Source: Fennellomyces sp. T-0311
Lineage: Eukaryota > Mucoromycota > Mucoromycetes > Mucorales > Lichtheimiaceae
Direction: 5' to 3'
DNA: 64,000 nucleotides
Assembly (NCBI GenBank): GCA_025266875.1
Contig: JALLLT010000032.1
Span: 62,001 to 126,000, forward strand
This document shows, one piece after another, positions 12,945 to 24,414 of this stretch. The translations under genes were made by a program, and so were the position numbers. Positions within the stretch are counted from its first letter, which is position 1; every line of letters starts with the position of its first letter. The notes beneath the pieces are model-generated. The model searched no databases. It saw nothing but the letters and a program-made list of their open reading frames with translations, and had not been told where the DNA came from.

Positions 12945-13490
12945 TCGACTTTTCTCGACTTTGCATCTTTTTTATTTCATGTATTCTTCCTGCTTTGGTA
13001 TTTTATTTCGTATACTTTTCACTTCTGGTCGTTTCCATTTCAAATCCTTTTGATCAATTTTCGTCTTTTGGTGTTCCTGGTTTTGAACTGGCAAGGGGAA
13101 TCCATTTAGTACCTTTGAACGCATCTACTGACCTGACCAGCGATTCCATCTCCTTGTAATATAGGTAGTTTTTGTAGAGAATTTTAATAATGATTTGGAT
13201 TATTAGCGGTGGAGGAAAGAGTTTATTAGGAATAAGTGCAATTTTTTGAGGTTAAACGTGACTTACAAGATGCTTTTGTGTTAAATGCTCCAAACGCACG
13301 CTACATAGAGCCGTTGGGTTTGCGTCTCTAGCTTCCTTTGCAACCGAGTTATGACTAAAAGTAAGTTAAACGTGAATAGACCAAAAACGTTTGAATGAAA
13401 GAATTCGGAGGCGTAAAACATGTGTTATGAAGTGTCAGATGAGGAAGAACACATGAAATGAAAAAAAGTCGCAAAGGTCGAAAAATCAAA
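12945..13490. repeat. Diverged inverted repeat (arms about 12950-13005 and 13425-13490)
   Basis: The reverse complement of the right arm reads TTTTTCGACCTTTGCGACTT followed by TTTTTCATTTCATGTGTTCT. The left arm has tttttcgacttttctcgact followed by ttgcatcttttttatttcat and gtattcttcctgc. The arms match over about 55 bp with small gaps. The spacer is roughly 420 bp. Confidence 0.55.
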
Positions 13491-13650
13491 GGCTAATACC
13501 TCGGAAGTTCATGTTTAAGGCTTTTCTCGTTGAATAGATATCGATCCAGCGATTGGATTCCCTTTATATATTAGCAATTTTTGTACAGAATTTAAGCACG
13601 GATTCAGTGATTTTAGCAATTATTCAAACCGATGGCGCAGGAAATGTTTA
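13115..13650. repeat. Diverged direct repeat (copies about 13115-13225 and 13525-13650)
   Basis: Copy 1 holds gcgattccatctccttgtaa then tataggtagtttttgtagag; copy 2 holds gcgattggattccctttata then tattagcaatttttgtacag. Both continue with gaattt and then related ggaaa-gtttatt-aggaat segments. The offset is about 410 bp. Similarity is patchy, as expected for an old duplication. Confidence 0.5.
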
Positions 13651-15085
13651 TTCTAAGGAATGCGGTTCCCAACTTGGCCATTAAATAATGGCATGTCTTT
13701 TAATTTGTGATGGCTGGTACAAGCAAAAAGCAATATGGGGCACGTTAGTTTGCGTTACTACCATGATTTGGGATCGAGATATGGCAAAAAAAAATAGGTC
13801 AACCTTGGAAAGAATTGACCAAAAGTAGAGCCTGGATACAGGAAATTTGAAAAGAACGGAAAATGGGAAGTCAAAGTGAAATAGCATAGGAAACGGAATG
13901 TACCATATAAAAAAAGCTTATAGAATCATCTTTGAATACGTATTTCAGCAGAAAAGCTCCATTATCATGATGATTACTTTGTAACCATGGGAAGCAGTCT
14001 ATTTGTTACCATCAGAACACCAACAGTTATGTAATATCCGCGGTAGTCATGATTCCTACAGTTATATCGTATTTCCTACTGGAATCTTGGATAAAAGGCG
14101 CTCAGGTGCGGAAGTCCTTTTCGAAAATCATTTTGGAAATATCGAGTCTATCACCCAAAAAACTACTTTTTTTTTTCTGAAAACGCGTTTTAAAAAGGTA
14201 CTTCTGAGAAAAAAAGTCATCCTGATTTTATATGCCTTTTTTACTCAAAGGGGACCCAAAAACAGTTTTGGGCCGAATGCGCATTCTCGTGGTTACTTGA
14301 ACGCGTTGGCACTTTTTGATATGGTCGAGTCTAATTGCAGAGTTTGGACAGACTTTTTGAACCGGATGCACAGATTTTTGAAGCGAGTATGCAAGCTTTT
14401 GAAAGTTAAAGTCAGCGTTTTGAGTGCGATGCACCAAACCTTTTCAGGTATGTATGTACTTCCTTAAATTCTCGGTCGGTCGTATTGCAAAATTCGACGT
14501 GTATCGTCCCATTGCACTTACATGTCCTTTATATATTTTTGGATGAAGATACAGACGACATTATTACTTGATGTATGAATGAATTCGAAAGTGTGTGCCT
14601 GCAAATGTAGTTGTCAAAGTTGCCATGCCCCAAGGACGCTTGCGATAAGTTATGGATCAGCATCACTTATTATGCACGATCTCATTCATGATTTCGTGTT
14701 AAAGCTATAGACGAATTATGCTATCTATACGATGCTTCAGCGCGACCATTTTTATCACTCTTGTTGCATTGGTTATAGATTCACAGAAAGTATTCACTTT
14801 TCCATGTAAAAGGCAGACTGATTACCAGATCGATAGTTGACTACTCGTTCAGCAACATGCCCTATACGCAAAGAGCAGGTGTGCCCCAACAATAAACTAT
14901 CACATCTATCTATACATATGAATTAAACACGATCATTTCGTTATGCTGTAGATTTTACTGCGCAGTCGAGTAGTTGCGTTCACGCTACCAGAGTAGCTCA
15001 AAAGACGGTATACAAAAATTGGTTACTGGATTGACTTATTTTATTTATCAGCTCTGTACATATATTTACAAAATCATGACAAGCT

Positions 15086-16234
15086 TTAGTTTTCTAGGAC
15101 AAATCTATATCTGGCCTTTCCATCACGCATTGCCTGAACAGCTTCCGGTGCTTGTTTCATTGGATATTTTTGAATCCACGGTTTGACTCCTGTTTTTGCC
15201 GCAAAGTCGAGCATTTCGCGTATTTCCTCGGGAGATCCGATTGCAGATCCAACAAGCGAGACCTGACGCATGATGAAAATGCCAGGAGGAATGTTGGTAA
15301 ACGGAGAATCCGGCAGAGCAACCATAATAAATTTGCCATTGGGTTTGAGCAAACCTAGGAATTTTCCCCAATCGAAATTGTTGCCAAAGCTTGTACAAAT
15401 TATATGCGTAAAGCTACACTGTTGCTTTTCCAGCGCTTCATTGTCATTAGTGATAACATATTCATCACAACCAAGCGCCTCAGCATCCTTTCGTTTGCGA
15501 TCAGAACTTGATAATGCCACGACATGAGCCCCGAGGGCTTTCGACCATTGTGTGGCGTAATGACCCAAACCACCTAAAATGGACGTTAGATAGCTTTTTT
15601 TGCAATGCAAAAAATATGCTTACCGATGCCCATGACGCCCACTTTAGATCCTTTTTGCACCCCATGTCGTTTCAATGGAGCATAGGTAGTGATACCAGCA
15701 CAAAAGAATGTTGCGGCAATCTCATTGGATAAGTTTTCAGGAATCTTGAAAACAAAGTGATGATGACCGCTCCATTTATCTGCATAGCCACCAAAAGTCT
15801 TGTCACCATTTGGCCAACGGCCGTTATAGGTGCCGATCATGCCTTTTGCGCAAATGTTTTCTTCATCGTGAGTGCAGTAGTTGCATTTGAGACAAGAGCC
15901 ACACTGCGCGCCGACTCCTGCGCGATCTCCAACTTGGACATTCTTTACGTTCTTGCCGATTTTGGTCACGACACCTGTGATTTCGTGACCTACAATGCAT
16001 GGATAATCCGTTGCTCCCCAACCACTATCCATAGTGAAGAGATCGGATGCGCAGATACCGCAATGCGTGATATCCATCTCTACAGTATCGTCATCAAAGT
16101 GCTTGCGTTTCTCCGGTCCCCATTCCAAAGGTTTGCCTATTGCAGGATTTGTTGATTGTAACTGAAAATTGAATCAGACAAGTATTACCTTTTCCAGAGC
16201 ATATCCAACCGTGGATGGTTTCTTGGGAAGACAT
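15086..16234 (-). CDS. Zinc-dependent medium-chain alcohol dehydrogenase (cinnamyl-alcohol/Adh6 type)
   Basis: NADP-type alcohol/aldehyde oxidoreductase of about 350 residues in three exons. The catalytic zinc site is seen as CGICASDLFTMDSGWGATDY with GHEITGVVTKIGKNVKNVQV. The structural zinc cysteines are in CGSCLKCNYCTHDEENIC, and the family signature follows as GTYNGRWPNGDKTFGGYADK. The Rossmann part has GVMGIGKHGGLGHYATQW across an intron, then ALSSSDRKRKDAEALG, where the residues after the second strand fit NADP preference. All zinc ligands appear present. The start is ATG at 16232-16234 (MSSQETIHGWICSGKG). The first intron has its acceptor at CAATAG, giving the junction SGKGKPLEWG. Confidence 0.9.
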
Positions 16235-18100
16235 TATGGAAATTTTGGTTGTAAAAAGAAAAATCAAAATCAAAAAACAAAAAAAGCACATGTCGTTTGT
16301 TCATGGGTTTGTTTGGTCGGTTGTTTTAGATACTGTTTCTTGCTATTAAAACATAAATGACCTTGCGGATAGTTACAGCACAATGTAGCTATCACAGTCT
16401 TTATTTTTGAAATTATGCGTACTTCCCATAACAAAATATGCCAGCGATACGATGTATCATACATTTTCTTGGAATACTATTTATATTTTTTAATTCCCCA
16501 GTGCACAAAGCAAACAAAAGATGTGCACAGCAGAAAAGGTGTTCACAAGAAAAATAATGAGCAGATTGACAATCAGATATCCAAAATCGAAACTTCACAG
16601 GGGAAGTGTGAAGACAGTGTCCAGATGATTAATATTTTTTTAGCCGACCTCAGTGATTCTACGCTTTGATCCCTACTTCAAAAATGACATGCATGGTAAT
16701 ATTGGTTTAGGAGTTGTCTCATCGATTGTTGGAAAGACGGTTTTCATTGATATGTTTCTAAGCTTTTCCCATGATGCTTTTGGCTTATGTTAAACGGACG
16801 TGATAAGTAAATAGATTTTTATTGAAAAGTGGGCACGGGCACCATATCTGCTACAGAAAAATAAAATGGTAAACGCTGGCTATATAGATTATTATTGTGA
16901 AGGAAGCGGCGACTGGCTACAGCAAAGGAGAGCAGTTTTCCTAGCTACATACTCTCTATGGTACATATGGTGTTTCAATGAATAAGCATGGTTGTTTCAG
17001 GAGGTTTTTGAGTAAAAAACGCAAATGACGTTGAGGGACCAGCAGGGAGGACACCTAACCAGTAATTCCACATAAATCATTCGGACTGGTGGGCAAACCA
17101 AACATAGTGCCGCAATAATAACAGGAAGAGCAGTAAATAATTCGAACTGGATCCAGCTCCATTGTTCTCCTGGTCGAGTTGCATAAATATACGAGCAAAA
17201 GTGGACATTGTATTTTTCCTTTTGCAATACACTTAAAGCGGCATTTATCAACTCAAGCTCCCAATCGATTTCAAAAGGGTTTTGTTACAAGTCGTTTAAA
17301 AAGCCATAAATATAGAAAAAGACATACATAGTAAATACATACGTGCATTTTATGATACTTGGTGCTTAACGACTACTAAGTAGTAGTAGGTACTGAATTG
17401 CTTCAGCAGTACTAGACTGATGGAGGGTTTCTCCAGTTATCTTCAGAGGAATAAAGATAGCTGAATATCCTGCGGCCTGGACGTTGCTGCCAGAGACATA
17501 GGCCATGGCTCTCGGGCAGGAGTTGAAGACCACGTGGTGCTTGCCCGATCCTTGCAGCTTCTTCAAGATACCTTCCACAAATGCGCAGAATTGCTCGCAA
17601 TTTGTGAACAAACGTAAGGATTATCTTTTCGTGGCGTATGATAATGAGACCGTATGTATTTTGGTTGCGACGCTTGAGCTTACGGTGCCAGTATCATTTG
17701 CTTAGCACTGCTTGCTGGTGCTTAGGATCTTGCTTCAAAGTCTTGAATGAATTTTTTAGCATCATTCAAGTGTACCCATGGTCCCCGTATAGGATATCCC
17801 CACCATTGACAGAATTACCTTGCTCTTCTTTCTTTGTCTCTGCCACAATCTATTCGACTATACTCCTGCTCCTCGCCACTAATTACTATGGCTCAGCCTT
17901 GGTTTGCTAGCTCACTAGATTTGCTGATATACTGCGAGAGATCTGACACGTTGGAACGCAAAACGAGTCCACAGGTAATATGATTGCATGGTGTTTGCCA
18001 AGTTATAGGTATCACAGTTAGTTGTCAAAGTGACGGCGCGGTTGATTTATCGATTGTGAGTCAGAAAAATCGACACCACTTTTTAACCGCAAAAAACAAC
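16235..18100. other. Gene-poor region before HisRS, with a possible gene remnant
   Basis: Two minus-strand ORFs (16997-17251 and 17366-17611) and a short stretch near 17735-17810 (GYPIRGPWVHLNDAKKFIQ) have protein-like composition but could not be joined into one intact gene. I recognise no family with confidence; the last stretch faintly resembles the APSES/KilA-N type of DNA-binding domain. The final 100 bp before 18101 would be the HisRS promoter and leader. Confidence 0.3.
17366..17611 (-). pseudogene. Possible exon or relic of an unidentified gene
   Basis: An 81-codon open stretch including CEQFCAFVEGILKKLQGSGK and AYVSGSNVQAAGYSAIFIPL. A second open stretch follows downstream on the same strand (NPFEIDWELELINAALSVLQ, ending near 16997) after a stop and an AT-rich gap. 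No clean chain of GT-AG introns connects them and no start codon region is convincing, so it may be a decayed gene. I do not recognise the family. Confidence 0.25.
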
Positions 18101-20192
18101 ATGGCTGACCGCACCGAAAGTTTGAAGTTGTCCATTCACGCACAAGAGGATAAAATCAAGCAGCTCAAGACTAACAATGCCGAGTCCAAGGAAATTGATG
18201 CAGAGATCGCCGTCCTCAAGGGTTTGAAGCAGGAATTGGACGCCCTTTCTGGTGGTGACAAGAAAAAGAAGGGCAAAGCTGGCAAGAATGCGTTTACCTT
18301 GAAGAATGCCAAGGTATTGTCTTTTTTTTACTCGTTGTAAAGTGAGACAGGCAATTAAGTGCAAACAAACAACAGGGCACCAAAGATCACAATGACAAGG
18401 ACATGGCCATTCGCGAAAAGGTGTTTTCGACGATCACCAAAGTATTCAAGAAGCACGGTGCTGTCACCATTGATACGCCTGTGTTTGAGCTCAAAGTACG
18501 CGTGAATTTGTCAAGATGGTTAGGAAGAGTGTATTTTAACGAATGAATGGCTGTAGGAAATTCTTGCAGGCAAGTATGGCGAAGACAGTAAATTGATCTA
18601 CGACTTGGCGGATCAGGGTGGTGAAGAGACTTCGCTTCGTTATGACTTGACGGTGAGTAATGCTCGCACGCGCCAATGACCGGATCACTGATATATCCCT
18701 TGTTTCAGGTCCCATTTGCCCGCTTCCTCGCCATGAACGGCAAGGAGTACCAGAACTTCAAGCGATACCACATTGCCAAGGTCTATCGTCGTGATCAGCC
18801 TGCGATGACCAAGGGCCGCATGAGAGAATTCTATCAGTGTGTACGTTTTACCAACCTTTGGCAGCGATGAAGAAACGACACTAACAAGGTCCACACAGGA
18901 TTTCGATATTGCTGGCACATACGATTCCATGATTCCCGACGCTGAAATCCTCAAAATCCTTACGGAGGCATTGGATGATTTGGATATCGGCCAGTACACC
19001 GTAAAGGTATGTGTGTATACTTAGTGATTGAGCAACGGTGTTGACGTTTCGGGGGAACATAGCTGAACCACAGAAAGATTCTGGATGGTATTTTCGAGGT
19101 CTGCGGCGTCCCTGAGCAAAGCATTCGTCCCATCTCCTCCGCTGTCGATAAGCTTGACAAGGTATACGCTCTAAGCTTGGCCATGTGTGTGAGTACTCAT
19201 CGGTTTGGGATAGTTGCCGTGGGAGGATGTCAAGAAGGAGATGACCGAAGAAAAGGGACTGCCCGGAGATGTGGCAGACAAGATCGGTGAATATGTCAAG
19301 CTGAAGGGCAGCCGGGATCTGTTGGAGAAGCTTTCTGCAGACGAGAAGCTGTCCCAGAACGCCAGCGCAAAGGAAGGTCTTGCAGATATGGCACTCTTAT
19401 TCGATTACATGGACATCTACGGTATCACCGCAAAGGTACCATTGCAAACATCACCTGAGCACCAGGTTCCCTGATCCAATTTCCGCTTAGATGTCATTCG
19501 ATATGAGCTTGGCCCGTGGTCTTGATTATTATACCGGTATCATCTACGAAGCTGTCACGGAAAAGTCGGCACCACCAGGTAAAGCAACACCAGTCGTCAT
19601 TGAACCAATTGGATACGCTAACTTTGAACTAGCCATGACAGAAGACCAGAAGAAGAAGCCAAAGACCAAGGGCAACTCGGATGAATTGGATGAATCTACC
19701 GTTGGTGTTGGATCAATTGCTGCTGGTGGTCGTTACGATAACTTGGTTGGTATGTTCTCTGGTGTCAACAAGAAGGGCCAGCCCAACCTCAAGATTCCGT
19801 GTGTCGGTGTATCCATTGGTGTTGAACGTGTCTTCTCGATTCTCATGTCCAAACAAAAGGCCGAAGAGATCAAGAGCAACGAAACGGAGGTGTATGTGAT
19901 TTCGGTGGGTGATGGTTTGCTCAAGGAGCGCATGCAAATCGCGAACGAACTGTGGAAGAACGATATCAAGGCCTCGTTCTTGTTCAAGAACAAGCCAAAG
20001 CTGGATAAGCAATGGGCTGCCTGTCAGAAGGACATTATTCCGTATGCTGTCATTATTGGCAAGGATGAGTTGGACCAGGGTGAAATCCGTATTAAGGATA
20101 TGCGAAGTAAGGATGAGAAGCAACAGGGCGGTGTCACTATCAAGCGCGCCGACATGGTCCAAGAGCTGAAGGCACGTCTGGCACAGCTTTAA
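18101..20192 (+). CDS. HTS1: Histidyl-tRNA synthetase with N-terminal WHEP domain
   Basis: Class II synthetase that charges tRNA-His. About 545 residues in eight exons. The N-terminal helical WHEP-like part ([20 protein letters not shown]) is followed by a Lys-rich linker. The catalytic core shows [17 protein letters not shown] (motif 1 region), [19 protein letters not shown], motif 2 ([19 protein letters not shown] then [11 protein letters not shown]), the histidine-A motif [13 protein letters not shown], and the C-terminal motif 3 and anticodon-binding part ending KARLAQL. The ATG at 18101 is the first in frame; the open frame extends upstream to a TTG at 17984 but has no ATG there, so a mitochondrial isoform from an upstream AUG is not evident. 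Confidence 0.94.
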
Positions 20193-20980
20193 AAAGAATA
20201 CATCTAATGCATATAGAAATAAAAAGTTACATAAAATCGTAGTTTGTTGGGGAGTGCCTCTTCTTTGTATTGATCTGACTCGGCCTAACGATGCTTACAC
20301 TTGTGCACATAAGCATGCGTACTTTGCGGAGGGCAGATATAGCACCTCTGATATCATGGAATAGGGTCCCAGACACGTTTATTAAGGGTAGAATGACTGT
20401 TATGCGCATATGCAGGCCTTTTGCAGTGCACGTTTCTTGTCGCACCTTGGATAAACGTGGATGCGGAGCTGTACCCGAATAGATGAGCGTGTTTGACAGA
20501 TTAGCAGGAGCATAGGTGCATGATGATGAATATTACGCCGGAGCCCCCTGCTATATTTACCAGGAATGACATTTATTTCAACCTTTCATATCAGTAATAA
20601 CCATGTGAAGACGCATCGAGACATGGAATTCTTTCTAGTAGGTCGGTCCATTCAACTATTTAATGAACTAATGTCGTACCGGCAGATAGCAAGGATAACC
20701 GCTATGCCGACATATGCTGCTGCAGTGGCTCAGACATACAGGAGAGAGATGCATTGTTCTCGAGTATGATATCGAATTGCAGGGTATGAAACGTCGAGTC
20801 GATACTGCACACAATGAGTAACATCGTATGCGAGCATACATATAACCACATGACGCGGACTTATGGGAGAACACGCGCTTTCAAGCTCTCTTTTTTTTTC
20901 CTAGAGAGTTTGTCCCCTTCCCTCTCTTTATTCTACTCCTACTTTATAAACCGCATTTGTAACGCATTGAAAACAACGAC
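20193..20980. promoter_or_regulatory. Intergenic region and promoter of the Lunapark gene
   Basis: No gene seen in the first 650 bp. The last 90 bp hold a CT-rich tract (about 20885-20940) and a TATA-like element (tttataaacc, about 20943), 35 bp before the ATG at 20981. Confidence 0.45.
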
Positions 20981-22270
20981 ATGGGCGCTTTCTTTTCAAA
21001 GCAAAAGGTGATTTCAGACTTTTTTTCCCTCTTTTTCAATTGCTGCTGACACGCACATGTAGACCGACCCCAATGACTATGAAAAGATCTTGTCAGAGCT
21101 CGACGAAAGCATTCAAAAAGCTGAAGTAAGACTTTCCGAGATCAAGATTCGCGAACGACGAACGGGACTGTTATGGATAATATACGGCACAATTGCCTGG
21201 GCAGCGTTCTTGCTGTACAGTTTTATCACGCTGCACGGTGATGCAGACTACGATTGGGACACAATGCTCGTAACGGTGGTGCCTGTCATTCTGATTCCCC
21301 TTGCGTAAATATAACTGTTGCGTGCAAAAGCTGAGAACCGCTAACCAGGTGTCATAGGATCTATGGTACGCGCCGGTTCCTCAAATGGTTCTACACCCGA
21401 AAGCAGACGAACGAAGAGGCCAACCTGGGCGCTTTGCGTGCTCAACAAAAGTTAAAGGTCGAGGAGCTCAAGAAAAAGACGTCGTATTACACAACCAAGT
21501 CTCTCCTGGAACGATACGATCCAACAGCGGCTGCCAAGAAAAAGCAAAAGGCGGAACAGGCTCGGAAGGCACAGGCAATGGCCACGGGATCAGCGCCACC
21601 GGGACAGGGACAGCAACTGAGACAGAGAAATGGAGGTTAATATTAAGGGGATATTGGGGTCGTGTGGTGAGATATTCATGTGTGTGTGTTTTTTGCATCT
21701 AGCACCACAACCACAACCATCACCACAGCAGCAGTTGCCACCCGGCGCCGTTCGTCCTCCTCATCCACAGGACCCAGCTCGCCCAATGCCACCCAACCAA
21801 ATGCCACCACGTATGCCCATCCAACCCCAGCAGCCTCGCGAACGACAATGGTACGATAAACTTGTGGACGCCTTGGTCGGGGAAGAAGGTCCGGAAACAA
21901 AGTACGCCTTAATATGCCGCCATTGTTTTTCGCATAATGGCTTGGTGCTACCGCAGGAGATCGACTTTATCCGTGAGTTTTATCACTCGTCGCTTTTTTT
22001 TTCACCGCCGTTGACTCGCCTGATTAAATAGAATACACCTGTCCAACGTGCAAACAGTTCAATCCGCCTCGCAAGTTGGCGGTGGCTCCACCTTCTCCGC
22101 GACCACCGACTCCGGGAAGTGAGCAAGAGAAGAATGAACCAGCCGAGCCGACCACGCATGAATTGCCGACGCCAAAAGAAGCACAGCCCTACAAGATTGC
22201 GAGCGACGACGGCAACAACCATATTCCCAACGATATCCATGGCAACGCAGAAGGAGTCAAGGCATCATGA
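20981..22270 (+). CDS. LNP1: Lunapark family ER three-way-junction protein
   Basis: Stabilises three-way junctions of the tubular endoplasmic reticulum. About 353 residues in five exons. The N-terminus MGAFFSKQK has Gly2 and Ser6, fitting N-myristoylation as known for animal Lunapark. A coiled segment (YEKILSELDESIQKAEVRLS) precedes two hydrophobic segments (LLWIIYGTIAWAAFLLYSFI and MLVTVVPVILIPLAIYG), which would form the hairpin. A Lys-rich coiled coil then leads to a Pro/Gln-rich region and the C-terminal zinc finger, with cysteine pairs CRHC and CPTC split by an intron, in the family context WYDKLVDALVGEEGPETKYA and LICRHCFSHNGLVLPQE. All four zinc cysteines are present. Confidence 0.93.
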
Positions 22271-22575
22271 TCAGCATCAACCCGCATCCATTTTCATCGG
22301 CATGCCTTCTGCACTGTCTCTTTTTTTATCGATCATTTATAAATGGCAGAAGATCAATGCGTGTGTCACGTGCGCTATGAAACTCTAAAAGTATGGCATG
22401 ATTTTTTTAGAGTTATCTGATCACCGGTGTATATATTATGTTACAATGTGTGTGTATTGTTGAAGACGTGGAGAATGTGAGTGCAAATACGAGAAGAGGA
22501 GGGGGGTCTGTTGAGGATAACAAGGGAGGAGCCACTGTACAGTTTCGCGAGCGTGTGTATGAGTGTGTAAAGCAT

Positions 22576-23422
22576 TTACTTATGGTGTTTCCTGTCTATC
22601 ATGGCAATGGGCCGTTGCCGTCTTGTGCGTTGTCTATATTGCTGGATCGACATTGTCCGTCTTCTTGCCTCGGCCGCCGTGGCCGCATGAACGAGGGGTC
22701 GGTTGGATCCGCGTCGTCTTCCGTTCTCTTCCCTTTCCTCCTCATACTGCAACTTTTCCTGCATGGCTGTAAGGTAATCCACCACCTCATGGCTCTCAGG
22801 CATGTAGTACATTGGCATCGACTGGTCCATGTGGATGGCTTCTATTTCGTCGTACGCCGAGTGCCCGTCTTCAAAACTCAGTGTAACCACCGTCTCCTGG
22901 TCTTCCACTTGCTCGTTGCTGGGCGACAGGGGAGGTTCGAAAGGCCGAAGCTGCATCATGTATTGTGTCACCGCCTCGTCTACGTAATAATTAGAGATAA
23001 GAAGCAATTATATGAAAAAAAAACTTACCGTTCATATCTTCTGTGTCTTCAGCCGATTGATCTATGCCCAGCATCTTTTGAATGTCATTGGGTGTATGGT
23101 GCCGCGTTGCCGTGGAGAAGAACGGCCGTTCTTCATCCGAAGACAAGCCTAGTAATGGTCGATGCAACGAAAAGAATGCATTGTGTGCAAATTCCGCCTC
23201 GGGCATGTTGACTACGGGCATAAACGATAGTCGTGCCCGGACATCTTTGGCAGGTACTTGTTCATTAGGTTCGTTGTTGTTGCTGCTGCTGTTACTGCCA
23301 TTGTTGTTGCTGCTGCTGCTGTTGCTGTTGCGATCGTTATCGCGGTAGGATGACGAGTAAAGACGATGAGCTGTCAATCGAAAATTGCGTCCTGGAATAC
23401 GACAAATTCTTCTAGATATCAT
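22576..23422 (-). CDS. Mitochondrial Pet20-like protein (tentative)
   Basis: About 267 residues in two exons. The ATG at 23420-23422 gives MISRRICRIPGRNFRLTAHR, a typical arginine-rich mitochondrial presequence. A Ser/Asn-rich low-complexity tract follows (encoded at about 23270-23335). The conserved-looking core is ARLSFMPVVNMPEAEFAHNA then FFSLHRPLLGLSSDEERPFF, which resembles the Pet20 family pattern of a val-pro segment followed by F-F-x-x-H/Y-R-P. The second exon (DEAVTQYMMQLRPFEPP onward) is acidic, with a basic tail ending RTRRQRPIAMIDRKHHK. The intron has donor GTAAGT and acceptor CGTAG. The family call rests on a short motif and is uncertain; the presequence and gene structure are clearer. 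Confidence 0.55.
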
Positions 23423-24330
23423 ATTTCCTTTTGTGCTTTTTTTTTGCAAGAGAAACCAAAGTACAAAATTGCGGAAACTGCAGTGTGCGTCTATCTTCGT
23501 GACTCACTGTGTTGATACCCCGAAAACTATGACGGCATAGGCGTCATTTCAGGGATAGGCAATAGCAAGCCTTTTCTACCTGCAATGATGCCATAGTGTA
23601 CTCTATCACCAAAATAAGGAGTCGCTCAGATCCAGCCTTGACGATTTTTCTCTCTAATAACTTGGGCTTTAATGGCTCAACCTGTTGAACCTGATAGCAG
23701 CTACCGCTACTGCTGACTTTGTTGGCATTCTCTCCTTTTGTTTCAGTGCACGGAGCTTTACTATGGTAACCAGAGTAATAGGCTCTTTCTTTCTCACGTT
23801 ACGTGACAACCAATCGCTTGACATGCCGCTTATGCCCCTTTTTTTTCTGCCATTGCCGTACTTGACCGGATTGGCCATACTCTTGTTAGTTACTGCACAC
23901 ATCCAAGTCGGATAACGCATACGCATTACATGCAGGGATATAAATAGCAGCACGCCAGAGATGGAAAGAATACAGCGATGCATCTCTATATATGCACACC
24001 GATAACAGTGGTATGTTATTATGTAACGGTTTTCGTACAAAGTTTGTATCAAATGACAGCAACAAATGTTATGTACCATTACGTATGTAGTTTGAAGAGA
24101 ATTAAGCCGATTACACTTGCAAGGTCATATTAACTCTGACATGCTTTATAAACAGTGAGGTCTGGGACACCAAACACATATGAATTTGGTTTTGTACCTG
24201 CATTTATCAAAAGCACATTGAGTTTGCTGATGGTATTGATTACAGTATAATCCAGACGATGAGTGTGTGAAAGACACGTACATATGTATTTTTTTTTTCG
24301 TTGGGGATAAGTTTTGAACTGCACCCGTAT
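23423..24330. other. Intergenic region with a possible decayed transposon ORF
   Basis: A 136-codon minus-strand ORF (23669-24079) contains KYGNGRKKRGISGMSSDWLS then RNVRKKEPITLVTIVKLRAL. This weakly recalls the C-terminal RuvC/zinc-ribbon region of TnpB/Fanzor-type proteins found in Mucorales, but the expected cysteine pairs are missing. No other gene is seen. Confidence 0.3.
23669..23915 (-). pseudogene. Possible degenerate TnpB/Fanzor-like fragment
   Basis: Open stretch with Y-G-x-G, GISGMSSDWL, ITLVTIVKLRALKQ and, at its end, RFNRLSH. In intact family members the equivalent positions would be a catalytic-acid segment followed by R-T-S-K-x-C, zinc-finger cysteines and a W-N-R-D-x-N-A ending. 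Here the cysteines and acidic residues are lost, so if the assignment is right the copy is dead. The assignment is from memory of the pattern only. Confidence 0.22.
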
Positions 24331-24414
24331 ATGTCGCACAGAGCTACCGATTTTCACACATTACTACACAGCCATTCTGCACCAGCAAAATCAACCTCGC
24401 CTCTTTCCCCTTTC

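Larger units (their letters stand above)
10601..15085. other. Gene-free 4.5-kb region
   Basis: No ORF here shows recognisable domains, and short ORFs on both strands lack protein-like composition. The base composition is more AT-rich than the flanking genes. From about 12.9 to 13.65 kb there are diverged direct and inverted repeats (listed separately), which points to decayed mobile-element or satellite-like DNA. The ORF at 14003-14467 begins with TTG and has no recognisable family. Confidence 0.5.

Noticed and set aside
14003..14467. 154-codon ORF in the gene-free region
   Set aside because: It starts with TTG, has biased low-quality composition and matches no family.
17984..18100. N-terminal extension of HisRS that could encode a mitochondrial isoform
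   Set aside because: The extension opens with TTG, has no ATG, and contains acidic residues unlike a presequence.
23423..23449. Longer start for the Pet20-like protein
   Set aside because: The upstream codon at 23449 is TTG; the ATG at 23422 gives a clean presequence.
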